Below are positions 9,290 to 17,867 of a stretch of DNA of 64,000 bases, piece by piece. Position 1 is the stretch's first letter. Every line of letters begins with the position of its first letter. The stretch spans positions 1,612,001 to 1,676,000 of the forward strand of contig NZ_CP151792.1 in the NCBI RefSeq assembly GCF_038446525.1, in the 5' to 3' direction. A program made the translations under genes and the position numbers. The stretch is from Methanolobus sp. ZRKC5. Lineage in GTDB: Archaea; Halobacteriota; Methanosarcinia; Methanosarcinales; Methanosarcinaceae. Under the pieces are notes generated by a model. It worked only from the letters and a program-made list of their open reading frames with translations. It did no database searches and was not told where the DNA came from.

Positions 9290-10456
9290 ATGAAATATTA
9301 CCCGAAGATAGAACTTGATATTGAGAAGGCGGCAGACTGTTTGGAACTTCCGCCTTCCAGACTTCAAGAACTTGTTGAGAAGAAAAACCTGCAACAAAAC
9401 TGGGATGAATACAACAATATTTACAGATTTGAAGGACACGTACCAAATTTTGAAGACGGGACCGTGTTGATCGATAAATCTGGCTCTTTTGAACTCATAA
9501 GGGGTTTTCCTAAGATTAAAAGAGCAATGCTTCTTGAACCTGCAGTAAAGAAAAATTTCGGTGAAATAGATTCTGTAGCTGTTGAAGAGAAAATGAACGG
9601 ATATAATGTCCGTGTTATCGACTACAACAGTAAACTCATTGCTTTTACCCGTAGCGGCCATGTTTGCCCTTATTCTACGGAAAGGGTACGGAAATTCCTC
9701 AAAAGGGATTTCTTCATAGATCACCCTGATATCATTGTATATGGAGAAATGGTGGGCCCTGATAATCCATATGTGCAAAAATATGTCTACAATATAGAGT
9801 CCCTGAAATTTTTTGTTTTTGACTTGAGGTATAAGAATTCAGGAGAAGCCCTGACAGTCCACAAAAGGAGAGAATTGGCAGAGGAATATACTTTCGATAA
9901 TGTTAGGTTATTTGGTAAATTCAACATCAGTGAAGCACCTGGCGAGATTACAAAAATTATCAAAGAACTTGGAAAAAAGGGACACGAAGGCGTTGTTATC
10001 AAAGATCCTGAGATGGTATTGCAACCAATGAAATACACATGTTCAGAAAGTAATTGTTCTGACCTGCACCATGCATTCAAATTCTACAATGAAACCGGAC
10101 GGGATTTCCTCTTCTCCAGAGTAGTACGTGAGGGGTTCCAGTCTTACGAATGGAAAGAAAATGAGGAAGATTTCCAGAAAAGATGCCTCAGGCTTGGAGA
10201 AAGTTTACTCAACCCGATGAAAAAGACGATAGCTCAGGTCCAGGCAGGCCAGCGGATCTCCGATGATTTCAAGATCAGAGTAGGGGACAAGGAAACCATC
10301 CACAAATTCAGATCATATCTGCAGAGATTTGGTCTTTATGTTGCGTTCGAGATACAGGAGAAAAAAGGTGATGAATATATCATCAACATCAGGAAGGTAA
10401 ACAAGAGCACAAATGATAAGACCCTTGCAATGTTAGAAGGACAGTTGTGGTCGTGA
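9290..10456 (+). CDS. ATP-dependent RNA ligase, archaeal Rnl3 / Pab1020 family
   Basis: Homodimeric RNA ligase family known from Pyrococcus Pab1020 and Methanothermobacter MthRnl, which joins 5'-phosphate and 3'-hydroxyl RNA ends and can circularise RNA. The 388-residue length fits. The nucleotidyl-transfer motif is EEKMNGYNVRV with catalytic Lys101. Later motifs include YGEMVGPDNPY (about 147-157) and EGVVIKDPE (about 235). The C-terminal region carries the family's dimerisation and extra helical part. It follows a CBS gene by 18 bases and precedes the SelB-like GTPase by 53. With rtcA and kptA nearby it makes an RNA-repair neighbourhood. Confidence 0.92.
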   Translation: MKYYPKIELDIEKAADCLELPPSRLQELVEKKNLQQNWDEYNNIYRFEGHVPNFEDGTVLIDKSGSFELIRGFPKIKRAMLLEPAVKKNFGEIDSVAVEEKMNGYNVRVIDYNSKLIAFTRSGHVCPYSTERVRKFLKRDFFIDHPDIIVYGEMVGPDNPYVQKYVYNIESLKFFVFDLRYKNSGEALTVHKRRELAEEYTFDNVRLFGKFNISEAPGEITKIIKELGKKGHEGVVIKDPEMVLQPMKYTCSESNCSDLHHAFKFYNETGRDFLFSRVVREGFQSYEWKENEEDFQKRCLRLGESLLNPMKKTIAQVQAGQRISDDFKIRVGDKETIHKFRSYLQRFGLYVAFEIQEKKGDEYIINIRKVNKSTNDKTLAMLEGQLWS

Positions 10457-10509
10457 AAAAGACATATATCCAAATAGATTAATTCGTGAACCACAAAAAG
10501 GGTGCCCAT

Positions 10510-11547
10510 ATGACAAAGATTACCATCATCGGAAGTGAGCAAAGCGGTAAGACCACGCTTGCCGGAAAACTTGGAAAGAGAAGTAACGTTACAGATGTCA
10601 CAATGTATGATTATGCCAAGAACAACAGGATACTCACAACCATTGATGCTACCGGTTATCCGGCATCTGTAAAAGCGTTGGTTACAGCACTTAACCTTTC
10701 TGATGTTGCTCTTTTATGTATACCTCCAACAGGACTTGATCCACTGGCTGCAGAGTGTATCATTGCACTTGACCTGATGAAATATAAACATGGTATTGTT
10801 GTTCTCACAAAATCTGATGCTTCATATCCTCTTGCACAGGAAGAGCTACAGGCCAAGTTACAGAAAATTACAACAGGAACTGCACTTGAGAACTGGGATT
10901 ACATTTCCATATCCACTACTTCTTTTGAAGGCATGGAAGAGCTAAAAGAACTCATATTCACAGTTGGTGACAGGGCAGCTGAAGATTTAAAAGAACTTGA
11001 CAGCCTGCGCCCACGTATAATAATAGACCAGTCTTTCAACGTTACCGGTATCGGATGTGTAGTGCTTGGAGTTACGACACAGGGAACCATTAACGCAAAG
11101 GACAAGATGATAGCATACCCAACCAAAAAGGAACTGGAGATCAGATCCATACAGATGCATGATGTAGATGTCAAATCTGCCCCTGCGGGTGCCAGAGTTG
11201 GACTTGCCCTCAAAGGTATCCAGTCAAAGGACATTGACAGAGGCTTTATAGTTTCACAGGAAGAAACTGTTGCTACGGATTTTATATTAAAATGCACTCT
11301 TTCACCACTGGCAAAAGAATTCAATCTCGGTGATATGCTACATCTTTATGTTGGACTCCAGTCTTCACCTGTAAAAGTTACAGAAATAACTGAAGGTGAG
11401 AATAAAGTTGAAAAGGCAAGTCCGGGAAAAGAATATATCTTTAAATTAACCGGCTCAAAGGAAGTTGCCTACAGCAAAAATGACAGATTTATCTTTGCAA
11501 ATCTTGATGAAAAACAGAGGTTCATTGCTTTTGGCTATGAACAATGA
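10510..11547 (+). CDS. SelB-like translational GTPase family protein (EF-Tu/EF-1A type, aSelBL-like)
   Basis: A 345-residue protein with a G domain related to EF-1A/SelB and the following beta-barrel domains. The P-loop GSEQSGKT is at residues 8-15. The usual DxPGH becomes DATGYP and the NKxD motif reads TKSD, so nucleotide-binding motifs are partly degenerate. Domain 2 starts near residue 175 (SFNVTGIGCVVLGVT). A family of SelB-like proteins in archaea without selenocysteine has been described, and this fits that pattern; its role is not established. The ATG at 10510 is preferred over 10486 because AAAGGGTG precedes it. It is the last gene of the CBS/CBS/RNA ligase run. Confidence 0.75.
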   Translation: MTKITIIGSEQSGKTTLAGKLGKRSNVTDVTMYDYAKNNRILTTIDATGYPASVKALVTALNLSDVALLCIPPTGLDPLAAECIIALDLMKYKHGIVVLTKSDASYPLAQEELQAKLQKITTGTALENWDYISISTTSFEGMEELKELIFTVGDRAAEDLKELDSLRPRIIIDQSFNVTGIGCVVLGVTTQGTINAKDKMIAYPTKKELEIRSIQMHDVDVKSAPAGARVGLALKGIQSKDIDRGFIVSQEETVATDFILKCTLSPLAKEFNLGDMLHLYVGLQSSPVKVTEITEGENKVEKASPGKEYIFKLTGSKEVAYSKNDRFIFANLDEKQRFIAFGYEQ

Positions 11548-11567
11548 TACCTTTTCAATAAAAATCC

Positions 11568-12077
11568 CTATTTCTTTTTAGGTGTCAGATGTCTGGCACC
11601 ATCCAAAAAAGAAGGCCTATCTATAGATTTAGGACGTTCTACATTTTCCGGCAGGTCCACAAGACCTGGTTGACGGATCATATCAGATGAACCGGAAAAT
11701 ACAACATTGGAACTTTTGTAGCCGGAACCGATATTTGAAGTTGTACGGTCTTTTTTCGTACGGTCAATTGAGATAGCAGAAGGTTGCTCAACTTCATTTG
11801 ATGAGCTTTTTTGGGAAAGTCCTGATTTTGTATCTCTTTCCTTTACTTTAGAACCTTCTTCTTTGCCACCATTGTATTGCTCTTTTACAAAATCCCTGAG
11901 TTCATATTCTTCAGCAAACTTGTATATTTGCGATAGTTTTTCCTGGACCCAGCCAATTTCAGAGTGGCGATGGTAACCTACTTCAAAACCTAACCTGCGG
12001 GATGCATCTGCAAGCTGCACCTTGCCTTCTTCAGGAAGAATTTTTTTTTCTTCCTTTTTCTTAAAGATCTTTACCAT
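11568..12077 (-). CDS. Conserved-looking hypothetical protein with disordered C-terminus
   Basis: A 169-residue protein I do not recognise. The N-terminal half is charged and probably helical (MVKIFKKKEEKKILPEEGK, then a segment around YHRHSEIGWVQEKLSQIYKF). From about residue 70 on it is rich in Ser, Lys, Asp and Pro and likely disordered, ending in TPKKK. It starts 12 bases after the stop of the KaiC-like ATPase and is surely co-transcribed with it. A partner or substrate role to that ATPase is a reasonable guess but nothing more. An upstream TTG start is possible; the ATG at 12077 is preferred. Confidence 0.65.
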   Translation of the reverse strand: MVKIFKKKEEKKILPEEGKVQLADASRRLGFEVGYHRHSEIGWVQEKLSQIYKFAEEYELRDFVKEQYNGGKEEGSKVKERDTKSGLSQKSSSNEVEQPSAISIDRTKKDRTTSNIGSGYKSSNVVFSGSSDMIRQPGLVDLPENVERPKSIDRPSFLDGARHLTPKKK

Positions 12078-12089
12078 AAGAAACAACCA

Positions 12090-12833
12090 TTATTCAAGAT
12101 AGCCCTCTACTTTCAGCCCTTTTTCAGTGAATGAAACGCTATGCATGTTACAATCATGTTTTGTACCGCGCATCTTAATCACCTGAATAGCACGGGTCAT
12201 GGTCTTACCATAAAGGAAATTATGCATGAAAACAACACCATGAGCAGCAAACTGCTCTGTGGAATAAGCACCTGGATCAGTCATTTCAGATAGTAGCACT
12301 GTTGTACATCCTAATTTCTTAAGATTACGTATGAACCTACTCATCTCTTTTTCCTGCAGGGATAGATCTTTAGAAGTGAACCGGATTGCAGATACTGAAT
12401 CAATGACCAGGCGTTTTACCTCATATTCTGAAACATAAGCAGCTATTTCCTTAAAAACAACTGAAGGAGATGGAGCCTCACTTTCAGTCGAACTTTTGCT
12501 AATGTTATAATCCGTTGTTATAAACTCATTGATCTCATCCATATATCCATATTCCATACGTGGGCCAAGATCTGCAAACAAAAGTTTCTTCATTTTTATC
12601 AGTGTCATGACATTCATAGCATAGTTAGACATGTCATTGATAATGTTCTGTGGGCATTCAAGTAAAGTTACGTATAATCCCACTTCTCCTATCGCCGCTC
12701 CTTGAGCAAGAAACTGAACTCCAAATGTTGTTTTTCCACTTCCCGGCGGACCGCTCAGCACATAAACCCTCTCTGAAAGAAAGCCGCCCTGGACCAAATC
12801 GTCAAATCCCTCAATCCCTGTAGGTATTCGCAT
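12090..12833 (-). CDS. KaiC-like RecA-superfamily ATPase
   Basis: Single-domain RecA/KaiC-like ATPase of 247 residues, opening with RIPTGIEGFDDLVQGGF as KaiC family members do. Walker A is GPPGSGKTT near residue 30. Walker B is RLVIDSVSAI near residue 142. The conserved EE pair seen in KaiC after Walker A is not obvious (TLLECP is present instead). Archaea have many such single-domain KaiC-like proteins, several of them signalling or motility ATPases. Divergent from the SpoIIM-like membrane protein gene and upstream of a small disordered-protein gene. Specific function unknown. Confidence 0.85.
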   Translation of the reverse strand: MRIPTGIEGFDDLVQGGFLSERVYVLSGPPGSGKTTFGVQFLAQGAAIGEVGLYVTLLECPQNIINDMSNYAMNVMTLIKMKKLLFADLGPRMEYGYMDEINEFITTDYNISKSSTESEAPSPSVVFKEIAAYVSEYEVKRLVIDSVSAIRFTSKDLSLQEKEMSRFIRNLKKLGCTTVLLSEMTDPGAYSTEQFAAHGVVFMHNFLYGKTMTRAIQVIKMRGTKHDCNMHSVSFTEKGLKVEGYLE

Positions 12834-12942
12834 TGATAATACTTCCCATAAATAATGAATAGTAATATAGTATTATAATTATACTATACCTAAAGTATTT
12901 CAATCCATCGATGTATAAAAACTAACCAAACGTGTGCTTTAC

Positions 12943-13965
12943 ATGAACAATATGAAAAATAGAAATAGATTCGATATCAGTGCCAATGATTTGAAATGGT
13001 CTGCCAGAGTATTCATGTTATCAGTGGCTTCTGCATTTATTATAGGCATATTTGCCTATATACTGATGCTAGTATTTGCAGAACCAGAACCTGTGAGTGA
13101 AGTTATTATAAACACAGCTTCTGCCGCAACGGCCAAAGTAGCTGTAACTTCAAATTACATAAATCCAATGTGGGCCATATTTATTTTTAACAGCATTGCA
13201 GCTTCATGTGCCGTTGTAGGTACAGGACTTTTCATGATGGTCCATCAAATGTTGATAAGTGATATCAATATCCGACCAGGACATCATCTTTATGCACGCT
13301 TTTCTCTTTTTTTCGAAAAGATGATTATGCCTGTAAACATGTTACTTATCAAAATAACAAGTATGGTGGACAAGGATTTCTCTTCTATCAAAAGGAATAG
13401 TGAGGAAAAACAAGGCACTATATGGCAATACTGTGGTTATGGAAAAGATGAGTACAGAATGTTTGCCTACATGATACCATATATTGTGCCGCTCATGATA
13501 CTGATGGTAAATGGTTTTTTGATGGGTATCCTTCTTGCATTCTTCACTTTTAACGGGGCTATGACAGGCTTCCAGTTATTTGGAATGAAAGGTATCCTCA
13601 TTGGCCTGTTCTACAATGTGATCTACTTCTTCATTTCCATAGTTCCTCATGGGATTATTGAAATTCCTGCAATCCTTGTGGCGGTAGCCCTTGGATACCG
13701 CTTCGCACACATCCAGGCCCACGATGTAATTGACAAAGAATTGTTCAACGGAAATGACATAGAGAGTCTGAAAGAAGATTCTGCATACATCCTTGCTACT
13801 TCAAAGGATTACATCCTGTCAAAATATACATGGAAAATGCTAGGGATTATTATTCTGACTCTGCTGGTTGCGGCATATATTGAAACTTATGTGACATTGG
13901 GCATTGTTGACAGGGTTATGCAGATGCTTGACAATAGTTTGCCGTCAATCATAAATCTGGAATGA
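12943..13965 (+). CDS. SpoIIM-like (stage II sporulation protein M family) integral membrane protein
   Basis: A 340-residue membrane protein with about five or six hydrophobic segments (near residues 20-45, 75-105, 180-215, 225-260 and 295-320). The hallmark PHGIIEIPAILVAVALGYR near 235-253, plus the NGFLMGILLAFF segment, match the SpoIIM/DUF95 family, which is widespread in archaea that do not sporulate. The role in archaea is unclear; the family is often proposed to act in membrane remodelling. The ATG at 12943 was chosen over an upstream GTG (12934). It is divergent from the KaiC-like ATPase. Confidence 0.78.
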   Translation: MNNMKNRNRFDISANDLKWSARVFMLSVASAFIIGIFAYILMLVFAEPEPVSEVIINTASAATAKVAVTSNYINPMWAIFIFNSIAASCAVVGTGLFMMVHQMLISDINIRPGHHLYARFSLFFEKMIMPVNMLLIKITSMVDKDFSSIKRNSEEKQGTIWQYCGYGKDEYRMFAYMIPYIVPLMILMVNGFLMGILLAFFTFNGAMTGFQLFGMKGILIGLFYNVIYFFISIVPHGIIEIPAILVAVALGYRFAHIQAHDVIDKELFNGNDIESLKEDSAYILATSKDYILSKYTWKMLGIIILTLLVAAYIETYVTLGIVDRVMQMLDNSLPSIINLE

Positions 13966-13989
13966 TGAAAAAGAAAAAAAGTGGTGATC

Positions 13990-15024
13990 TTACAGCCCTT
14001 TCTTAAAATCAGCCATACCTTCTGCAACATTACTTAATAGCTGTGCAGCGATTTCCTGGGATGGCCATGCCCCAAGGCCACAATCCGGACCTGCATATTT
14101 GATGCCTTCTCCAAACATGGAATATGCCTTTGAAAGCCTCTTCGAGATGACTGCCGGAGTTTCCAGATCATTTATGATCTCAGGGAAATATTGAGTCTCT
14201 TTCCAGACATTGGTGTTGTATTTGTCGTTGAGCACAGCTGCAAGATTGAATACATCTGTCCTTGCAATTCCAACCCTCAGATATGAATCAGCGTCTTCAA
14301 GGATCTTTTTGTCGATCAGGTCAAGGTAGGATGGAGTTGCTGCGGATTCAACACCAATGACACTGATATTCTCAGTCTGGCATGCAAGTGTGTAATGAAG
14401 AGGTGAATGAAGATGAATTTCCACATCGCAACCAGCTTTTTTTGCAGAGCTGCATGCAATGTCCATTGCTTTTATGAGGTCATTGTCAGAGAACATGACC
14501 TGCGGATTGATACCTATGCTTGGCTCATCAATGGAAACTGTCCTTATGTTGAAATCCTTTGCACCTGAAAGTGAGTTCTTTACAAAACGATTAACGCTTT
14601 CTCCAAACAGATCCAGTATATCAACATACTCGGTTCCGCCAAATTCCTTGAGATAAAGCTCAAGGGGTCCGGTAACACAGACACGCACATCAAGCTTTTC
14701 ACCGTGCTCTTCCCTGTAGGTTTTGGCAACAGTTTCAATAGCTTCGAGTTCAATGATACGGGCATCGGAAAGTTTTACCTTGAATGGTTCCTCGGTACAA
14801 TTGGGATCTCTGATGATGGACAGGAACTGTTCATTCATATCCTGATATTGAGGATAGGTAGGTACTTCCACACCAGCCTCTACTTTCTTCATGAAAGCAT
14901 CATTTATGACCTTGAATAGGTCCGCATCACTTTTCTTTTCAGAAAACTTTCCAGCCATCCAGTCTTTGGATGTTCCTGCCGGAAGAGGAAAACTGCCAAT
15001 ATCATCAAAGATAATCTCTGCCAT
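13990..15024 (-). CDS. Core-MetE methionine synthase-like protein (folate-independent)
   Basis: This 344-residue protein matches only the catalytic C-terminal barrel of cobalamin-independent methionine synthase (MetE), as in the short archaeal enzymes that take the methyl group from a methyl-corrinoid protein instead of methyl-folate. It starts MAEIIFDDIGSFPLP. Candidate zinc ligands are in EIHLHSP (His where bacterial MetE has HxC), the Glu of GVESAATP, and Cys in AGPDCGLG near residue 308. The Cys-to-His difference deserves checking. Further upstream, the same frame is open to 15144 but lacks a good start. It follows a small gene by 130 bases. Confidence 0.8.
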   Translation of the reverse strand: MAEIIFDDIGSFPLPAGTSKDWMAGKFSEKKSDADLFKVINDAFMKKVEAGVEVPTYPQYQDMNEQFLSIIRDPNCTEEPFKVKLSDARIIELEAIETVAKTYREEHGEKLDVRVCVTGPLELYLKEFGGTEYVDILDLFGESVNRFVKNSLSGAKDFNIRTVSIDEPSIGINPQVMFSDNDLIKAMDIACSSAKKAGCDVEIHLHSPLHYTLACQTENISVIGVESAATPSYLDLIDKKILEDADSYLRVGIARTDVFNLAAVLNDKYNTNVWKETQYFPEIINDLETPAVISKRLSKAYSMFGEGIKYAGPDCGLGAWPSQEIAAQLLSNVAEGMADFKKGL

Positions 15025-15153
15025 GCCAGCATAATTGTCCTGTATTTCACTTATAAGTTTTGAGTGAAGAAAGGGTACGAATCTTCCCAAAGCTGAAATG
15101 AATAAAATATGAAAAAAGAAAGAAATCAAAAAGAAATGGTACAAAGTGCCGGT

Positions 15154-15459
15154 TTATTTCTTCATAGCAGAAGAGATCTTTGAAACATAATAATTTATGC
15201 ACGCCTGGGAATAGTCAAGAGACTTTGATGACATGTGGGAGATTATCTCATTTGCATCCCTTTCAGCTTTCTGCCCGGTCTTTGGAATCCCATACTTCTC
15301 ACGGTGGTTGGAAACTTTTTGAAGCATTATGTTCTGAAGTTCCACAACATCAAATCTTTCTTCAGGGGTCAGTTCTTCAAAGCCATCCTTTAAAGGTTGA
15401 ATTTTTGCTCTATTCTCTTCATTCACGTCAATGTCTAAAATAGGGTTTTTCAATTCCAT
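15154..15459 (-). CDS. Small hypothetical protein upstream of core-MetE
   Basis: A 101-residue acidic and helical protein, MELKNPILDIDVNEE onwards, without cysteines or recognisable motifs. ATG at 15459 is preceded by GTGG. It is oriented with the core-MetE gene and lies 130 bases ahead of it, so they may share a transcript. Length, start context and codon usage look genuine. I do not recognise the family. Confidence 0.6.
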   Translation of the reverse strand: MELKNPILDIDVNEENRAKIQPLKDGFEELTPEERFDVVELQNIMLQKVSNHREKYGIPKTGQKAERDANEIISHMSSKSLDYSQACINYYVSKISSAMKK

Positions 15460-15600
15460 ATGTACCACAAATATACATGGATTTTAGAATAGATATAGTT
15501 TCTGAAAATTATTTTTATATAATATATAAGAAGTGAATAAAGATGTAAAATTTGAGATTATATTAACACAAAAATAAGAAGTAAAAATAAAAATTTAGAT

Positions 15601-15624
15601 TACTCTGGATTTTACTCCAGAGTA
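15601..15624 (-). terminator. Hairpin terminator behind the symporter gene
   Basis: Perfect 8-bp stem TACTCTGG/CCAGAGTA with an 8-base loop. On the minus strand it is followed by an A/T-rich run ending in several T. It lies 12 bases beyond the symporter stop codon (15636) and is the most intrinsic-terminator-like structure in the left half. Confidence 0.6.
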
Positions 15625-15635
15625 GACTTATATGC

Positions 15636-17573
15636 TCAATAATTGTCACCGGATGGCAGGGTCATCAGCAATCCAATGTTTTTGAGAGCCTCTGAAACCT
15701 GTTTGAAAGCAACCAGGAACTCCTTTGTGCTCAGGTCAAGATCAGCTGCCAATGGTTCTGATGCAAACCATATCTCCCTCTCACTGTCTCCCCTGGTAAG
15801 GGACACACAGGCAAGCATATCAGCTTTTGTCAACCTGTAAACAGAATCTCTGCCTGTTGGTGTTACCCAGGATGGATGGATGGATTTGAGCTCATTTACG
15901 AACTTAGGCCAGTTGATAGTTGCAGATGCCTCCAGATTCAGTTTGACAATTGCACGGTCTCCTGTGACTTCCTTTTCGAGAGTGACAAGAAGTTTCTTGT
16001 AATCTGGATCAGACTCGTCAACTACAGTAACCTCTTCCTCAAGCTTCTTTGCTTCGTCGGCAAAGAACGGAGCCAGATTTACAGTACTGGATGGTTTTGT
16101 TGCAAGGGATACACCGAAAAAGGCTATTCCGCTGAGCAGCATTCCTACGATGACACCGTGGTTTGAAAGTATAGGGTGAATCATATCAAGATAAGCTGGT
16201 GCAAACGGAGCAGTATTTGCAAGGTCAACAACTGTCAGTCCTATCTGTGCGACCGCACCTACAACAAGTCCTGCAAGAGCACCTTCCTTTGTTGCACGTT
16301 TCCAGTAAAGGCCTCCCATAAGTGGGAAGAAATATGATGCACTGGCAATGAAGGTTGCAATATGAATGACATCGATGATGCTGTTGATATAGAACGAGAG
16401 CACAGTTGCCAATGCAACGATTATCAGCACACTTATCCTGTTGATCTTCATCATCTGCTTCATGGTTGCATCAGGTTTTATGTATCTCTGGTATATGTCA
16501 CGGGAGAGACAGGAACCACCTGATGTTGCAAAAGTATCAGCTGATGACATGGCCGCTGCAGCAAGACCGACAGCACAGAGACCGATTGCTATTGGCGAAA
16601 GGTTACTCACTATGTAGACCAGCAATGCAGGTTCTGCCTCTGCCATTGCACCCATTCCTATATCTGCAAAAGAAGCGGGTATGGAGGGATATATATGGTT
16701 TAGACTTATGGCGATAACAGTACATAAGACACCGAATACAAGGAAAATAAGTAAGGAACCGAGTACCATACCCATCCTTGCGGATTTTTCGTCTTTTGCA
16801 GCCCATATCCTCTGCCATGGGTCCTGTTCTGTGATCCAACCAGGTATTATGGCAAATATGGCTATCATTACAGCAGGAACACCAACTATGAATGGATTCC
16901 ACCATCCTGGAGAAACATCACCGAAAAGCTCGGATGTACTTATAGCAGGGACATCAGCAGAGCCTGTTGTAGCTGCATTGACAACCACAAGGGCAATTAT
17001 AAGTGAGAAGGTCGCCAGCAGGATAAACTGCACGACATCGGTCCATATTACTGCGGAGAAACCTCCAAGAGTTACATATACGGAGATGGCAAGGGCCACA
17101 ATTGCTGCAGCGTAGATAGGTTCCAGACCGAAAAAGATGCTAAGTACAAGTGAAAAACCTTTGATGTCAGCAACTGCGAAAAGAGCCATTACAATTGCGA
17201 TGATGATTGCAACAGGACCACGAATGGTGCTGCTGAACCTCTGTTCCAGCAGTTCTGGCTGTGTGATTGCAGGCAGGTGCTTTATCTTACCCACAAGCAG
17301 GGCAATGAGCAGCAGTGCCAGAATGTTCGGAGCTACAAAACCCCATATGGAACCCATTCCAAGTACCATGTAAAGGCCAATAACTGCTAATATGCCACCC
17401 GCAGTCATCCAAGAAGATGCTGCTGAAAAACCAATGCCTAATGTACCGATCTTGCGGCCTGCAAGCCAGAAATCAGTGACAGATTTCTGACGTTTTGTAA
17501 AATACAATCCTATACCTATCAGTCCAAGCACGTAGACTGCCATTAATAACAAGAATATTTGATAACTTTCCAT
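15636..17573 (-). CDS. Sodium:solute symporter (SSS family) with C-terminal soluble extension
   Basis: A 645-residue secondary transporter with about thirteen membrane segments from residue 5 to about 490. Family features include YFTKRQKSVTDFWLAGRKIG at the N-terminus, ASSWMTAGGILAVIG and AAAMSSADTFATSGGSCLSRD in the core; substrate (amino acid, pantothenate or other) cannot be told. After the last membrane segment a soluble tail of about 145 residues follows, containing ATINWPKFVNELKSIHPSW and LACVSLTRGDSEREIWFASEP. This tail is longer than in plain family members and may be regulatory. A strong AGAGGTTG precedes the ATG. A hairpin terminator follows the stop. Confidence 0.87.
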   Translation of the reverse strand: MESYQIFLLLMAVYVLGLIGIGLYFTKRQKSVTDFWLAGRKIGTLGIGFSAASSWMTAGGILAVIGLYMVLGMGSIWGFVAPNILALLLIALLVGKIKHLPAITQPELLEQRFSSTIRGPVAIIIAIVMALFAVADIKGFSLVLSIFFGLEPIYAAAIVALAISVYVTLGGFSAVIWTDVVQFILLATFSLIIALVVVNAATTGSADVPAISTSELFGDVSPGWWNPFIVGVPAVMIAIFAIIPGWITEQDPWQRIWAAKDEKSARMGMVLGSLLIFLVFGVLCTVIAISLNHIYPSIPASFADIGMGAMAEAEPALLVYIVSNLSPIAIGLCAVGLAAAAMSSADTFATSGGSCLSRDIYQRYIKPDATMKQMMKINRISVLIIVALATVLSFYINSIIDVIHIATFIASASYFFPLMGGLYWKRATKEGALAGLVVGAVAQIGLTVVDLANTAPFAPAYLDMIHPILSNHGVIVGMLLSGIAFFGVSLATKPSSTVNLAPFFADEAKKLEEEVTVVDESDPDYKKLLVTLEKEVTGDRAIVKLNLEASATINWPKFVNELKSIHPSWVTPTGRDSVYRLTKADMLACVSLTRGDSEREIWFASEPLAADLDLSTKEFLVAFKQVSEALKNIGLLMTLPSGDNY

Positions 17574-17867
17574 AACTACAACCTCTTAAATAAGTAACAA
17601 CATGACTTCAGGAGACTAACTGCCGAAGACCTTTATATATGTAATATAGTTCATATTATGGTTACTATTTAAGGGTTTTTAAAAAATTAGCTTTACCTGT
17701 AATCAATTTCATTTAAGTTAAGCATGTGAAACACTTTCTTCCAGCACACATTTGTTTTTGGATATGATTTGAAAGGCAAAATCAGATTGATTTTTACAAA
17801 TGGAAGGGTTCAAAATAAACAGAATCCAATCCAAAATAATATTATCATTCAGATACTATTCTACCCC

